Source: Moniliophthora roreri
Taxonomy: Eukaryota; Basidiomycota; Agaricomycetes; Agaricales; Marasmiaceae
DNA length: 64,000 bases
Assembly: GCA_001466705.2 (NCBI GenBank)
Contig: LATX02000178.1
Location: 496,001 to 560,000, forward strand
Direction of reading: 5' to 3'
The stretch's first letter is position 1; every line of letters starts with the position of its first letter. The translations under genes and the position numbers were made by a program. Under the pieces are notes generated by a model. It did not search any database. It had not been told where the DNA came from and worked only from the letters and a program-made list of their open reading frames with translations. This document shows positions 1 to 8,995 of this stretch, piece by piece.

Positions 1-1959
1 CCTCATTTGAGAGGTCAGAACGCGAGGTAGTGATGCGGTGTTCCTCCTCAGCAAGTCGGTTGGCTCTCTCATCAAGTCCAGCCTTGAGAGTAGCGAGCCC
101 TTGCTCCCGCTCGCCCAGAAGCCTCTCCTTATCATCTAATCCGGCTTGGATGACTTCGAGCTGAGCAGCCTTCTCCAAGAGTTCCTTGCCCTTCACACTG
201 TTATCAAATTTGAAAACCTCCAAGTCAGCGGCTTTGGTGTTATAGTCCGAAACGGCAGTTGCTAGATTACGCTGTCGCTCATCGAGAGCCTGGGTGCGCT
301 CTTCTAGCCCTGTATCTCGGGTAGCTTGAGCTTCTTCCTTCGCTGATGCAGCCTGCTCTCGTTCCGATACCCGCTCTTCGCGCTGAGACAGTGAAGCTGC
401 CATATCGGATAACTCTGAATCTCGTCGCTCGATTGCTGATTCTCGATTTCGAAGAGCGGCCTTTGCACGTTCCAGATCAACAATCTTTTGCATATGTTCC
501 TTCTCCTTCTCTTCCTGCCTCATCTCGCGACCGTGGACGACAGTGCTGCGCTCGTTCAGGGCCTTCCTGTCCTGCTCGAGGGCACCTCTGTCTTTGCGTA
601 GCTCCTTTTCATTCTCCCTCAGACGACCCTCCTGTTGGTCAAGTTCCAAGGACCTAGCATGAAGCTGATCGGCGAGTTGCTTCAGCTCAGTTTCCTTAGC
701 GTTGAACCCCTGCTGACGAACACGAAGAACTTGCTCATCCTGCTTGAGCTTTTTGACGTCGGCTTCATATGCCTCTCGTAGAAGTTTCCTCATACGAGCA
801 GACTCGATGGCACGAGCGGTAGCCGCATCAGGTTTCCGAATATCCAACTCTGCTTCCTTTCGTGCCAGGGCGACCTCTCGTTGCTGTAGTTCTGCTTCGC
901 GCGCAGAGGCGGAATCAACCCGAGCTTGCAACTCCGAAGTTTGGCGCTCAAGGTCAGCGCTACGCCCAGAGACGGCATCTTCGAATGCCGAGATGTCGTT
1001 TTGGAGTCTCGATTCCTTAGCGTGAATCTCGGCCTCTCGCGACGAAAGATCCTGTTCACGGTGTTCGGTTTTACCACCCAATGCTTCCTCCCTCTCCTTC
1101 AGAACAGCCTCTCGACGCCTCACACGCTCCTCCCTTGTGCTCAACAGCAACTTCTCCGTCAACATATTGGCCTCGATAGTCGTTTTTTAATCTTCCTCTT
1201 TTTCGCGCAGCTGGCCTTCTGCCAAAGATAGAGCGTTTTCCTGCCGCCCAATGGCCGCTATCTGATCTGCTAGCCTCCTGTGTTCATCTTCGAGTTTAGC
1301 TTCCTCCTTCTTTAGAAGGCGATTCCGCTCTTCGAGTTCCTGATCCCGGGTATATGAGGCTCTTTGGAGTTCGAGGGTATGACGAGAGTGTTCATTTTCG
1401 CGCTTTCGGAGCATGGAGACGCAATCCTTCAGCATGGTCCAACCCGTATGCCCTCCACCGCCGCCGAAACGTCGGATGAGGTCGTCAAGCTGGTCTAGGG
1501 AAGTTGGGAGAGCATCGTTGTCGCTGTCGGAAGAGGTGTCATCGTCTGAGTTGCTTTCAGGACCAACATCAGGCGGGAAACGCTCTGCTCTAAGGATGGG
1601 CGAGCCAAGGACACCTTGACAAGTTGAAGGTGTCAGTCAGCATGAACCCTATGTTCATTAGGTGAGTTGGTATACGTACGAGCGACAGCTATGTGCGGCT
1701 CTGTTGGATAAAAGGATCGATTCTCCTTCTTGCATTGCCAACGAATGGCACGTTCCTTCTCAACACATTCCTGCACGACTCCATCAATCCAATTTTTAGT
1801 ATAGTCTTCCGTCAAGCTCGTCGGAACACATTTCCCCCATCTTGGGACAGAGGTGATGTCAGAGGGCTTTTGGAATCTAGCGACAAGGATGTTTGTAACG
1901 GCTGCAGTCCACTCGGCCTTCGAGAATGCGCTTGTAGGGTTTTGTGTTCCAGGGGTCAT
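1..1959 (-). CDS. Coiled-coil protein with an in-frame stop (3' end outside window)
   Basis: Minus-strand gene starting at 1959. Exon 1 is 1959-1680, the intron is 1679-1615 (GTACGT...CAAG) and exon 2 runs from 1614 off the left edge. The first part is globular, with an acidic Ser/Asp stretch and a Gly run near 1450-1560. From about 1430 onwards the protein is almost entirely charged heptad sequence rich in Glu, Arg, Lys, Gln and Ala, a long coiled coil. A TAA at 1189-1187 interrupts it, yet the same frame is open for about 1.2 kb on the other side and continues the same coiled coil. No GT donor lies close upstream that would remove the stop. The gene is therefore either a pseudogene allele, a short protein ending at 1187, or two products, the second starting at the ATG at 1165. 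Family not recognised; long coiled coils have little diagnostic sequence. Confidence 0.6.
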
Positions 1960-3271
1960 TGGTGGGACGTAATTTCATCGAGTTGAAGGATGGGTGGGTC
2001 TGGACTGTTTTGGGGCGGAAGTGGGTGGTTGTTTAGGATAAGAAGTGACGTGGGTATTTGTGAGAGATATTCATCTTGAAACCTAGGGAAAAGCCGGACC
2101 AGTTTCCGAAGTGTTGTTCATACATCGTCAAGTGACCTCTCGAGACTGTCCTAATCTGTATGGGAGCAGCGTGAAATACGCAACTCGACAACAAAAAAGG
2201 AATGGACCAACAGTGTCAATTTCCTGAGATTTCCTAAGTGTTCCTCAGTTCCCCCATAGTTTCTCCAGTAAGTTCCAGTCGTATACATGTCCGCGTTGAC
2301 TCTCAAAATGTGCCTCGAGCATCCAATTCGAACGAATATTGAACCATCTGCAATACCAAAAACATCAGTGCATCAATCAATCACTGTCATCATAGGAATC
2401 GGCGGCGTACCTTCTAGTCATTCTAAAGTAAGTCCCAAACATTCCCTGAGCTTTCTGAGCGTCGCATCTTGCCCAACAAGGACCACATCGAGAGGTCTGT
2501 TCATCGTTCAACCTGTCATCCGTTTGCGGAGGAACGAACAGCATTACATACTTTTTCCGTAATGAATATCTCCTTCAAAGGATCCTGGGCGTCTGTAGGA
2601 AGATCTCCTGCAAGATCCATACGGAGTTCGAAGTGTGGTGACGGTTCATTGAGAGGGACGATTGTGGCAGTGCAGCCCTCAGTACTTGACGCGCTCGTGT
2701 TGTCGAAACGTGCTCAGGTTTATATTGTACTTATGGTGCTTTGTGGATCAGTTTTATGGATCAATGATAGATAGATAATGAGTGTGAATTTGTGAATAGG
2801 TATCAAGGAGTGACTACGTGCGGTAGCGAAAAAGATAGAAAAGACTGAACATGACGAGCCAGCTGCCTGGCGAATAGAATCCAACAAGATGTCATTATAG
2901 TCGCCCTCGGACCGCTAAATTGAAAACCCAGCCGAGCCTGCACTTTGAACAAATGCTCCCTTCACCGCAAAACCAGTGACATCGTCATACGAGAACGATG
3001 CACAATCACACTTGTCGAAACACATACGTCTGACTGCACTCATCAGGCCGGCATATTCGCTTTTGAACGCCCGGCCGCCGGCCATTGAGAGGACGTGAGT
3101 CGTACTGAGTTGATTGAGTCGGGGCAGGTATTAAGGGAGATTAACCGAATCGCACATCAAGGTGCCGAACTGGATATGTTAGCATACGTAACAGAACTGC
3201 ATATATACTTTTTCGTTTGATGAATAAGTATCCGACATTCTCATGCAAGGATCCATATTGGGGATCGAAGA
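1960..3271. other. Intergenic stretch without a supported gene
   Basis: Only short, unconserved ORFs are present and none has a recognisable motif. The stretch contains the first copy of the 235-bp dispersed repeat at 2821-3053. I see no other structure in it. Confidence 0.5.
2821..3053 (+). repeat. Dispersed direct repeat, copy 1
   Basis: About 235 bp that reappear in the same orientation at 7960-8195 with scattered substitutions and a few small indels. Both copies begin with CGGTAGCGAAAAAG and end with CATCAGGCCGGCA, and the flanks do not match. There are no inverted termini and no coding potential. It could be a short nonautonomous element or a small segmental duplication. Confidence 0.85.
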
Positions 3272-4318
3272 TTAGGTGATGGTCCATTGGAAGGATCGAT
3301 TGTGGCAGTACCCATATCTGACTACCCCAGTTCCCAACACGATCTCGTCAAGAGGTACACCAGCTTGTGCCCACTGGTCAACAGCCCGTACAGCTGACTC
3401 TGTTGGTTTGCAGGAGCAGCCCAAGAGTCGCCTAACAGAGATTTGGGGCCGTTGCCTGAGCCCCATGGACTCCACCTGTCGTAGTTCATGGCGATGATGC
3501 GGTGGCATTGGCGAAACCGGATAGATCAGTGGAAGGTCGCTGGAGGCGACGCTACATGCTACAAGACTGAGAGCAACGTAGAGTTGGAGCTGAGAACTGA
3601 TGGGATCCGCTCGGTGTTTTTGAAGGAACAACGCAAGGTTTTCCTGAGCATCGATAGCGTTGCAACCGATCCTGCAAGAAAGGTAAGAACGACCTCTTAT
3701 GATCTACGAAGGACACGAGAAACCTACTTGAGTCAAGGTAATCATGATCATTTCTCAGTAGCGAAATCAGTCGTCATCTGAGCGAAAGCCGTTAGATCAA
3801 CGGTAGATCCAACTGTGGTTGAAAAGAAACGCGACTCCAACCAGCCACCAACGCTTGCAGTTGCCATCGTGCCCTAGAATCAATGCTTTAATGCTGTACG
3901 TAGTTGACATTTACACGGTAAGCTTACAATTAGCGTGAGCAGTAGCAACAAAAGGAGCCAGTCCATCTGGGTCCGAGTTTTCCAAAGAGAGCTGAACTAC
4001 GTCAGGCATTGTTCCGCTGTTATTTGTTGTAGTCAGCCAAGCATCCCGACAGCGACGAACAAAGCCATATACAGAACTCTAGGTTGGATGCGTGTACCAG
4101 CTGACATCGGACAATGTGAAACCACCCGTAGTCCAGCTGGTATAGTATTCTTTGGTGAACAATTGGCGCCTTAGCGTCGAAGTGGGAGATAGGTATAGAA
4201 TTCCTAATGAGAGGGGGGGAACATCAATGAGATGAAGATTTGAAGCAGCCTGGTAGCTTATATACCTACCTTGGTATCGACTGCTGCATAAGACTCCCAG
4301 CGATGAATGCTCGTCCAT
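3272..4318 (-). pseudogene. GH18 chitinase pseudogene
   Basis: Several minus-strand frames together read as a fungal GH18 chitinase. Near 4160-4100 is the start of the barrel (YYTSWTTGGFTLSDVSW). Near 4020-3930 is a stretch matching the region before strand 2. After an intron near 3860 comes ASVGGWLESRFFS, corresponding to the family SxGGW motif. At about 3640-3580 is AQENLALFLQKHRADP. Near 3490 is MNYDRWSPWGSG, the family MNYD strand. Near 3380-3330 is SAVRAVDQWAQAGVPLDEIVLG. These pieces sit in different frames with stops between them (for example in the track ATE-K-stop near 3755). The segment that should carry the catalytic DxxDxDxE motif is not found between the SxGGW and AQEN blocks. 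Dead gene, probably secreted originally. Confidence 0.75.
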
Positions 4319-5069
4319 AATCTGATCAGGCTGGTAAAAGATTCGCCCGTGGTGTACCTAACGGTCTGCAAAGCTGTGTACTAGGCACGTACGACAATCC
4401 TTCGCTACGACGAAGGTTCCTCTGTAATCATAATGGGTAATCCAAAAAGGGCTTGTAGAGTGTTTTCATTGAGACTGACAGGTCGCGGTGAATGATAAAT
4501 ATTTATTCCTCAAGTAAGCCTGACAATCGAACACGGAATCAGAACATATCATGAAGACAAGTGAGGTCAAAGGCACGCACCTCCTTCACACCGGACACTC
4601 TGAGAGTAACAATTCGGTTGAACCACCAGTAGTTCCCGAAAAATGATGTTCTACCAGCACCGGTGGATATTCTCGCCTGTCCAGTTATATCGCCTCTCCG
4701 TGTGGATCTAATTTGACATCTTGAAGAAATTCGACTTTCTCGCTTTCAGTGAATCATCGTCATTGTGTACTGAGAGATAATTATGCACACTTACCAATGA
4801 ACAGCAATGGGACCGTAGGGGTGTAATCATGATTAGGCAGTATACTAGAGAATACTAATAATTAAATCAGCGAAACAGATAGGAGGATAGAGGACGATGC
4901 TGTACGTGGGAGAAGGGAAGGAGAATAACAAAGATCACCATGAGAATAATAAAGGTACCCTAACACGGCGATGACATGCAGTGGTTAGGGTGCGCATTAT
5001 AACGTATCAGGGTTGCAAAGCTGAGGCGAATTATATAGAATCTACATGGACTGCTCCGCCCGCAACGCG
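4319..5069. other. Intergenic stretch, nothing recognised
   Basis: No ORF with coding character and no repeat or RNA gene seen. It lies between the chitinase pseudogene and the 3' end of VPS29, so it would hold the VPS29 3' UTR and terminator. Confidence 0.4.
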
Positions 5070-5943
5070 CTACCACCCACCACCACCTCCTGCTCCGACA
5101 GCAGCACCCTGTGGGCTTCCAGGCGTCGGACTAGGTATACTCTGTGGCAGGACTGTACTCCTCGGTACACCTCCTCCCGTCTCCAACTCCTTTCGATATT
5201 CAACCTTTTCGACTCTTACTTCTCCCTCGACAAGTTGATATACGTATGTTACTACAACGGGACCCTGGATATCCATTAGTGCGAACGAGGGTGTTATATC
5301 GCTATGAGAGGTTGATCAGTTGGGGGGTAGAAGGAAAGGAACTAACAGAGACGCACCCGTTAACCAATCCTGTCCACGCACCCGTCGCCGATCCGGGATT
5401 CACGAAGAATTTGTTGTCATACTCTATGGCCTGAACTCTACAATATCATCAGTTCCCTCGTAAAAAAAAGATGAAAGAGAGAAGGAGAACGCACCCATGG
5501 GTATGCCCACTAACCAGAACATCAACATCCATCTGTCTCGCTATCGCGCTCAAGGCATCCAGATCACCTATAGGAACACATTGATGACCGTGTATGACGC
5601 CGATTTTGATTGGGTTATGGAGAACGGTCAGGGAGGAGGGATACGTTGGGGTCTACGGAATCCGCGTTGTCAGCATCCTTCTCCTTAGAACGAAGTTTCG
5701 GCGGGTATTGGGGAGGACTATATGGAAGAGACGAAGAGCGCGTACCTCGTCGTAATCCCCCCTAACAACTCCCACATCAGGACTTATAGTCCTCAGATAC
5801 TCATACGTCTCTTTATCGCAAACGTTGCCCGTACATAGGATTTGCTGGATTTTACCAGGAACTAGGAGTTTTTTGAACTTTGTGGGTAAGTCGTGGGCTC
5901 TATGAGGGATGTGGAGGTCGCCGATGAGGAGGACGAGGACCAT
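5070..5943 (-). CDS. VPS29: Vacuolar protein sorting-associated protein 29 (retromer subunit)
   Basis: Four exons: 5943-5746, 5652-5495, 5437-5357 and 5301-5070, summing to 669 nt (222 residues). VPS29 is the calcineurin-fold core subunit of retromer. It binds VPS35 and recycles cargo from endosomes to the Golgi. The protein opens with the family start [14 protein letters not shown], followed by [19 protein letters not shown] and VRGDYDE. Exon 2 carries IGVIHGHQ and [10 protein letters not shown], exon 3 [12 protein letters not shown], and exon 4 [15 protein letters not shown]. The metal-site-like residues of the phosphoesterase fold are all present. The body is the usual length of about 185 residues. 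A Pro/Gly-rich C-terminal tail of about 35 residues, ending in a Gly run and Trp, extends beyond it. Introns are short with consensus GT-AG ends and all phases close. Confidence 0.95.
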
Positions 5944-6620
5944 GGCGGCGACGGGTGATCGTGATTATGGGGAAAGGGATGACGACTGTTTGGCATTTGG
6001 CTAAAGCGTAGGATACAAACAAAGGCGGGCCGCCTTAGCGCTTAATAGGCGCTGATCATCCGCGATCGATTTGGCGCCTTGGTGGCACCAGAGTTGAAGT
6101 TGATACTGCTATTGGAACGATAAAAGTAATAGAAAGAGTAGCAATAATGGCACATTCAATATGAGTCTACAGGAAATAAAGCGTCATTCGTTGAGCTAAC
6201 AGTGAAACAACCAATCGAGGGATAAAACCCAACAAGATGTTAGTGGGTGCTATCAGACACTATCAGACGTTATTCGACAATTTCCGCGAAAATCTGACAT
6301 TTTCTGACGTCCATCCGATCAACTTCACTTGACAGCTTCTTCCCCGGCTACCAACTTGGTGCATACCCAAACAAGATACTAGAAAAGAACACGGCTCGAG
6401 ATAGACTTAGAAAAAAAAAACTTGTGCACTGGAGTCCGTGCGCAAATTCCCCTGTGCCCTGAATTTCCCCACGCTCACTTCTTTCTTTCTAACCACCACC
6501 ATCCCCACTTCCTAGCTTCCTCCTAGCCCACTCTGTCTCCTCGTCTATACTGCTCCTCCCCCTTCTCAAGATAAAACTCAAGATGAGAACAGCTACACCC
6601 GCACCCGAACTCGAACTCAC
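5944..6620. other. Intergenic region with TATCAGAC-like motifs
   Basis: No supported gene. At about 6245-6310 several degenerate copies of a TATCAGAC / TTTCTGAC-type motif occur (for example TATCAGACACTATCAGACG), the same motif family that is dense at 7590-7815 beyond the next gene. An alternative ATG at 6583 opens a short low-complexity Thr/Pro/Arg frame that overlaps the next gene in another phase. Confidence 0.5.
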
Positions 6621-7463
6621 ATGCACACCTGCACCTGCACCCGCCCATACCCAGACCCGAACTCGCACCCGCCCCGTTCCTGTTGTCGAAGAACTCACCA
6701 AAAGGTTAAAAATGCACCCAAGAACCATCTGTCTTTAGCCTACTCCAATGACAACCCAAGTTCGTACACATCCCACATAGACAACGACAACGATGTATGG
6801 GAGGAATTCGATTGTCCGATCATCAATCTCATCCCAGATGCCCTTGAGGAACGAAAAGTGCTCGTCGTTCGTGGCAAATATGGGTTACAGGGTTTCGTGC
6901 GACTTGTCCGCCATCTCGTGTATGACCGTCATGTCGACGGCGGCTTACTAGAAGGGAAGCTTAGTCGCCTCATTGAGGCTATAAATGCATACGCCATTGT
7001 TTACCTGGGAGATTTCTGCGCTGATTGTTATTCAGGGTGGTCGCTGCACCTCCAAACGATGCACCGCAAACAGAGGCCAAGCCTAGATCCCGAAAAGCCG
7101 AGGCTGTAGGAAAGTCTGACGACAATGCTGCTACCGCCACAATGTCTCAACCAAAGAAAAAAAGGTTCAAACCTTGGAGAATCCCAGATTTGATATGCCC
7201 CAAGTACGTTTCTGACTCCCTCACTGTGATTAACTAACCATCTCTGTCAGATGGCTTTATTGCAGCGATTGGAAAGAGAAGCCTGAGAACAAGGAGAAGA
7301 CTATGGACGAATTTGAAGATCATTGGGCATGGTTTGAGAAGAACGAGAAGGATGAGTTGTGTGTACGTGTATTTACTTCCTTAGTGGGCTGCACTGACAT
7401 AGTCCACAGAAATATCAAGAACTTTCGCGCAAGAAGAACTCCGAGGCACATAACAATGCATAG
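6621..7463 (+). CDS. Hypothetical protein, spliced
   Basis: The 3' half is well supported by splice signals: an exon ending at 7203 (donor GTACGT), exon 7251-7362 and exon 7410-7463 with stop TAG. Together they read ...KRFKPWRIPDLICPK / WLYCSDWKEK ... DHWAWFEKNEKDELC / KYQELSRKK. A basic, nuclear-localisation-like SQPKKKRFK stretch precedes it. The 5' part is an open frame from ATG 6621 through about 7020 (DVWEEFDCPIINLIPDALEERKVLVVRGKYG...). How it joins the 3' half is unclear, because the frames differ and I could not choose between several possible donors before the TTATTCAG acceptor near 7036. No family recognised. The gene is bracketed by the TATCAGAC-like motif clusters, so it may ride on, or have been captured by, a repetitive element. 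Confidence 0.45.
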
Positions 7464-7589
7464 TGGGATCAGCAGGACACTATGCAGGTGCCAGATCTGC
7501 TGTTTTCGGACTTGGTATGTGTGTCGAGGGGAGGCGAGAGATGGGAGGCGAGGGTATACATACTAGCATTGTGTATAGTGGTATAATGT

Positions 7590-7815
7590 CGAATAGCATC
7601 TGATTATTAGACATTATTAGACAGTATCAGACAACAATCAGACGCTATTTGACCAGTAAATGGCGTATTAGACCTGCCTGACCAGATGTCTAATAATGTC
7701 AGATAATGTCAGATAATGTCTGGAATAGTGCATGTTAAGGACACTATCGGACGTTTTCTGACGTTATCAGACAGGGTTGGGTATCGTCAGATAATGTCTG
7801 ATAGCGTCCAGTAAA
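7590..7815. repeat. Cluster of degenerate TATCAGAC / GTCTGATA motifs
   Basis: More than a dozen copies of an 8-10 bp motif, with variants such as ATTATTAGAC, TATCAGAC, AATGTCAGAT and AATGTCTGAT, occur in both orientations within about 225 bp. A sparser cluster sits at 6245-6310 on the other side of the intervening gene. This resembles the subterminal repeats that some DNA transposons use as transposase-binding sites. That function is inference. Confidence 0.7.
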
Positions 7816-7959
7816 ACCTCACTGGGGATAAAATAGCGAGGTGCAATATCTGTTTCTACCTCACCAAGCTTATGTTTATGCCTGGTTTTGAGATAAAATA
7901 TTAGCTTGCATCGAATGAAGTACTGTAATTACGCGCACCGAGAACCATCCCCTTAAGTT

Positions 7960-8195
7960 CGGTAGCGAAAAAGGTAGAAAAGATTGAATGTGACGTAAAT
8001 CCAGAGCCAGCTGTCTGGTGAATAGAATCCAACAAGATGTCATTGTAGTCGGACTGCTAATCTAAAAACCCAGCCGAGCTTGCACTTTGAACAAATGCTC
8101 CCTTCACCGCAAGACCAGTGACATCGTCATACGAGAACGATGCACGATCACACTTGTCGAAACGCATACGTCTGACTGCACTCATCAGGCCGGCA
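7960..8195 (+). repeat. Dispersed direct repeat, copy 2
   Basis: Second copy of the repeat at 2821-3053, same orientation. Its right edge (CATCAGGCCGGCA) supplies the last codons and stop of the minus-strand ORF at 8185-8591, so that ORF's present 3' end post-dates or belongs to the repeat. Confidence 0.85.
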
Positions 8196-8591
8196 AGAAA
8201 CCTTGGGCGTTCCGTCTTTGTTGAGGAAATCTATTGTCAACCAAACCCCGGGATGTGAAGATACCTAGCAGTAGCACGGAAAAGTAAACCCACAGGCGGC
8301 CATTCTGCATGAACTTGACAAAAAAAACCTTCTTGTCATCGCCTGGCTGACCGGGCTCTGCAATTCTGAATACTCGAACGTAGACGTCCAAATCATCATG
8401 AGGTGCTGGCACCCGAAAGTACGATCTTTCGATAAGTCAATGTTTTGCTGAAATTGAACTGGTAAACTTGAAGCCAAGGGCTCAGGAGAGGGCGAAACAC
8501 ACCAAAGACTGGTAGGAGATATGTGTTTTGATGCCCCGGCAACATTGGTAGAATAAGGGGCTCGGCATCCAAAGCACCAAGGCGTCGTCAT
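8185..8591 (-). CDS. Hypothetical small protein
   Basis: Two overlapping minus-strand frames suggest two exons. The first starts at ATG 8591 and reads MTTPWCFGCRAPYS...; the second reads PHDDLDVYVRVFRIAEPGQPGDDKKVFFVKFMQNG and then a hydrophobic segment LWVYFSVLLLG before ending at 8185. An intron between about 8460 and 8405 is likely but I could not fix its phase. No family is recognised. The stop lies inside dispersed-repeat copy 2. It may be a decayed fragment. Confidence 0.3.
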
Positions 8592-8995
8592 TGTCTTCTT
8601 CTACGTTAAGAAGGTAAGGATATATTCATTTGACTATGAAACAGAAGACAGACCATATCAGAAGTTACGTAACCGTTAGTGGTGGATTCAAGCAGAGCGC
8701 CGGCTAGAGGGGTTCAGTGTCTGTCCCTGTGCGCCATCAGTAATGACAATACTCGCTTGAGGTGCCCGACAAGAACTGGGGTGAGGGACCACATGTAAAC
8801 GATGGGCTTGAACTTCGGAAGATGGCATGATAGTTATTATGAGGAAAGGATGACGGGCCCAGAATTAGAGGTGTTTCGGATAAATTACTTGGTCCGGTTG
8901 GTCACGGTGGCAAACAAGGATCATCATGTTAATATCCAGGATATACTCTATAGTACCAAATCATTCTATACGCGGCAGCCTTCACCTAGTGGCCG
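8592..8995. other. Intergenic stretch, nothing recognised
   Basis: About 400 bp between the hypothetical gene and the stop of the FAD monooxygenase. Short ORFs only. The 3' UTR of the monooxygenase should lie here. Confidence 0.4.
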
